A stretch of DNA of 64,000 nucleotides, taken from positions 287,830 to 351,829 of the forward strand of contig NZ_CP063399.1 in assembly GCF_021729845.1 (NCBI RefSeq), in the 5' to 3' direction. This stretch comes from Rhizobium sp. SL42 (lineage in GTDB: Bacteria > Pseudomonadota > Alphaproteobacteria > Rhizobiales > Rhizobiaceae). Made by a program: the position numbers and the translations under genes. How positions within the stretch are numbered: position 1 is the stretch's first letter; the number at the start of each line of letters is the position of its first letter. Positions 62,669 to 64,000 of the stretch are shown in pieces. The notes below the pieces were generated by a model. The model was given only the letters and a program-made list of their open reading frames with translations. It did no database searches and was not told where the DNA came from.

Positions 62669-63922
62669 CTACTCGGTGCACGTGCCAAGGATCGGTGTCA
62701 TCAGCCTTACATGCGTATCGATACGTTCGAGAACCTTCGCCGGAACGACTTTTCGTTCCGGCAGCGACCACCAAAATCCGTTCACCTGTTCAACTGTATC
62801 GACCACCGCTTTAAGGACGGCCGCTTCCGGCAGCCGCGCACGATTGGAAAAGGATTTCCATCGCTGCACGTTCAGCGCCTTGAAGGGTCGCTCGCCGGCG
62901 AGCGACAGAGCCATGGCATCTGCGGGGATATAAGGGATTGTCGAGAGCACGTCATAGACGGGCGCGAGCTGCGGCTTGTCACCTGCCCCGCTATAGATCA
63001 ACGACCAGTTCTTCAAGTGCATGTCGCCATTGCCGGTGATGGCAGCGAGTGCCAGCCGGCGTACGAACTCAAGCGCGGCAGCCGACGATACAGCGACGTT
63101 CAAAGCCCCCGCAACATCATGATAGGCGGCACCTTCGTATTTCCGCGAAGGATAGACGCCGAACACCTGCGCGAAATCCTCGATATGGACGCGCTCGCCG
63201 CTTGCGCCGCGATCGAAGCGTTTAATGAGCAGGACTTTTCCATCCGACAGCGTCTCGAACTCCTTCGGTATACCTTCAAACTCCGATTGCTCGACCAGTT
63301 CGCGTTCCGGCACCTCCATCCCCATCGCTTCAGCCAATGCGAGATTGGCATATTCATTTTCCGACACCCCGGCAAACGAGGTGGATGGAAACTTGGCGAT
63401 GTAGGATCCCTGGTCGTCGCCGAGCGGCAGTGTTAGTCCACCGCCCTTCCCCGTGTTCTTGATGACTGAAAGCTTCATCTGGACGCCGGCAAGCGAGAAC
63501 CGGGCCTTCGGCTTGGGAGCGGGCAGGTTGTCGAAACGCATAACCGCTCCGTCACTCGGAACGACGCGGACCGCGCCAGGCAGATCAGACCCAAGCGCGA
63601 CAAGCAGGTCGAAATCGTTTCCCGCGCGAACACTCTCCGCGTGGTGTTTTTCCATTGCCTCGCGCAGCTTGTCTTCGGGAAGCAGATTGGCAAAGAACGC
63701 CGGTAACGCTCTGGCGACGGGTTTCGGATCCTTACGCAAGCCGCCACTGGCTGCGCGGAAAGACAGACTAAGCACCGGAAAGCCGCCGGTTGCGCGATAA
63801 CTGTCCTCGAAGCTGAAGGCGTTAAAATCGCCGGGCGTCCTGACGATCGTGCCGACCTTCACATTGTTCAGCAGCACATCGAGCGACGAAATGGATCTCA
63901 TATCGGAAGAAGCTTCAGACAT
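62669..63922 (-). CDS. hipA: HipA-type serine/threonine kinase toxin
   Basis: A 417-residue HipA. The N-terminal HipA_N domain spans about 10-110 (LDVLLNNVKVGTIVR, PVARALPAFFANLLPE). In the kinase domain the ATP-loop segment is SLAGVQMKLSV near 143-153, Lys177 lies in YIAKFPS, the catalytic loop GNGDMHLKNWSL has Asp300 and Asn305, and the metal Asp324 is in PVYDVLSTIPY. HipA toxins phosphorylate aminoacyl-tRNA synthetases and cause growth arrest unless bound by HipB. The ATG at 63922 has GAGGA upstream and overlaps the end of the preceding gene by eight bases, as in hipBA operons. Confidence 0.88.
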   Translation of the reverse strand: MSEASSDMRSISSLDVLLNNVKVGTIVRTPGDFNAFSFEDSYRATGGFPVLSLSFRAASGGLRKDPKPVARALPAFFANLLPEDKLREAMEKHHAESVRAGNDFDLLVALGSDLPGAVRVVPSDGAVMRFDNLPAPKPKARFSLAGVQMKLSVIKNTGKGGGLTLPLGDDQGSYIAKFPSTSFAGVSENEYANLALAEAMGMEVPERELVEQSEFEGIPKEFETLSDGKVLLIKRFDRGASGERVHIEDFAQVFGVYPSRKYEGAAYHDVAGALNVAVSSAAALEFVRRLALAAITGNGDMHLKNWSLIYSGAGDKPQLAPVYDVLSTIPYIPADAMALSLAGERPFKALNVQRWKSFSNRARLPEAAVLKAVVDTVEQVNGFWWSLPERKVVPAKVLERIDTHVRLMTPILGTCTE

Positions 63923-64000
63923 TCTGATCCTCGTCTGGATGAGCCGTGAATGCTGGAAGATCATCGAGATCCTCATGCGGCCGCATCAGCGCATCGACGG
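63915..64000 (-). CDS. hipB: Partial gene, likely HipB antitoxin C-terminus
   Basis: Only the last ~28 codons are in the window, ending RPHEDLDDLPAFTAHPDEDQ then NV. The frame overlaps the hipA start by eight bases, the position and coupling expected for the HipB antitoxin gene. The acidic tail is compatible with a HipB C-terminus, but the helix-turn-helix lies outside the window, so identity rests on context. Confidence 0.55.
   Translation of the reverse strand, partial: VDALMRPHEDLDDLPAFTAHPDEDQNV

Overview
The window looks like accessory DNA from an alphaproteobacterium of the Rhizobiaceae (Rhizobium, Agrobacterium or Sinorhizobium type), probably from a large plasmid, chromid or island. 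The basis is GC-rich coding with AGGAGG-like ribosome sites, rhizobial-type PdxJ, three solute-binding-protein ABC importers, many small sugar-catabolic operons, and IS110, IS3, IS5 and IS6 insertion sequences. No rRNA, tRNA, CRISPR array or replication origin was seen. All assignments come from reading the sequence; no database search was run.

Region 1 (1-14964) begins with a broken IS110 transposase beside the 3' part of a threonine aldolase gene. It continues with a leftward sugar-catabolic block: ROK kinase, ribulose-phosphate-epimerase-like protein, alpha/beta hydrolase, TIM-barrel isomerase, Gfo/Idh/MocA dehydrogenase, then an ABC sugar importer (one-domain ATPase, permease, binding protein), then a ROK domain fused to a P-loop kinase domain, and a LacD-type aldolase. 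A divergent SorC/DeoR-type regulator, a pdxJ paralogue and a HAD phosphatase face it.

Region 2 (14965-41448) has decayed genes (quinone oxidoreductase, carboxylesterase), then a ProC-like reductase, a 58-residue ORF, a DUF3422 protein and two SDR dehydrogenases. A YdiJ-type FAD/FeS D-2-hydroxyacid dehydrogenase and a GntR (FCD) regulator follow. A leftward operon (hyuA, hyuB, aminotransferase, uronate-dehydrogenase-like protein, FAD amine or hydroxyacid oxidoreductase, ThDP enzyme) is divergent from a rightward operon (branched-chain-type ABC importer, an aldehyde dehydrogenase resembling 2-oxoglutarate semialdehyde dehydrogenases, etfB, etfA). The same 10-mer sits in palindromes in both divergent promoter regions, suggesting one GntR regulon for an import and oxidation pathway whose substrate I cannot name.

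Region 3 (41449-53477) is mobile and accessory. A truncated IS6 element abuts an IS3 element split by three further insertions (IS1111-type, IS110, IS5); removing them restores an IS3 of about 1.2 kb. Beyond lies an intact two-gene unit, an AAA+ ATPase and a large subtilisin-like protease, which is the best candidate here for an uncharacterised system. Then come a decayed ORF, a frameshifted LysR gene and a small XRE regulator.

Region 4 (53478-60613) is a second leftward sugar block: TIM-barrel isomerase, binding protein, two-domain ATPase, permease, RpiR-type regulator and PfkB kinase, ending in an amidohydrolase without its N-terminal half.

Region 5 (60614-64000) has a decayed HNH-nuclease-like gene, a short large-type serine recombinase and a HipA kinase toxin, with the HipB-position antitoxin gene running off the window.
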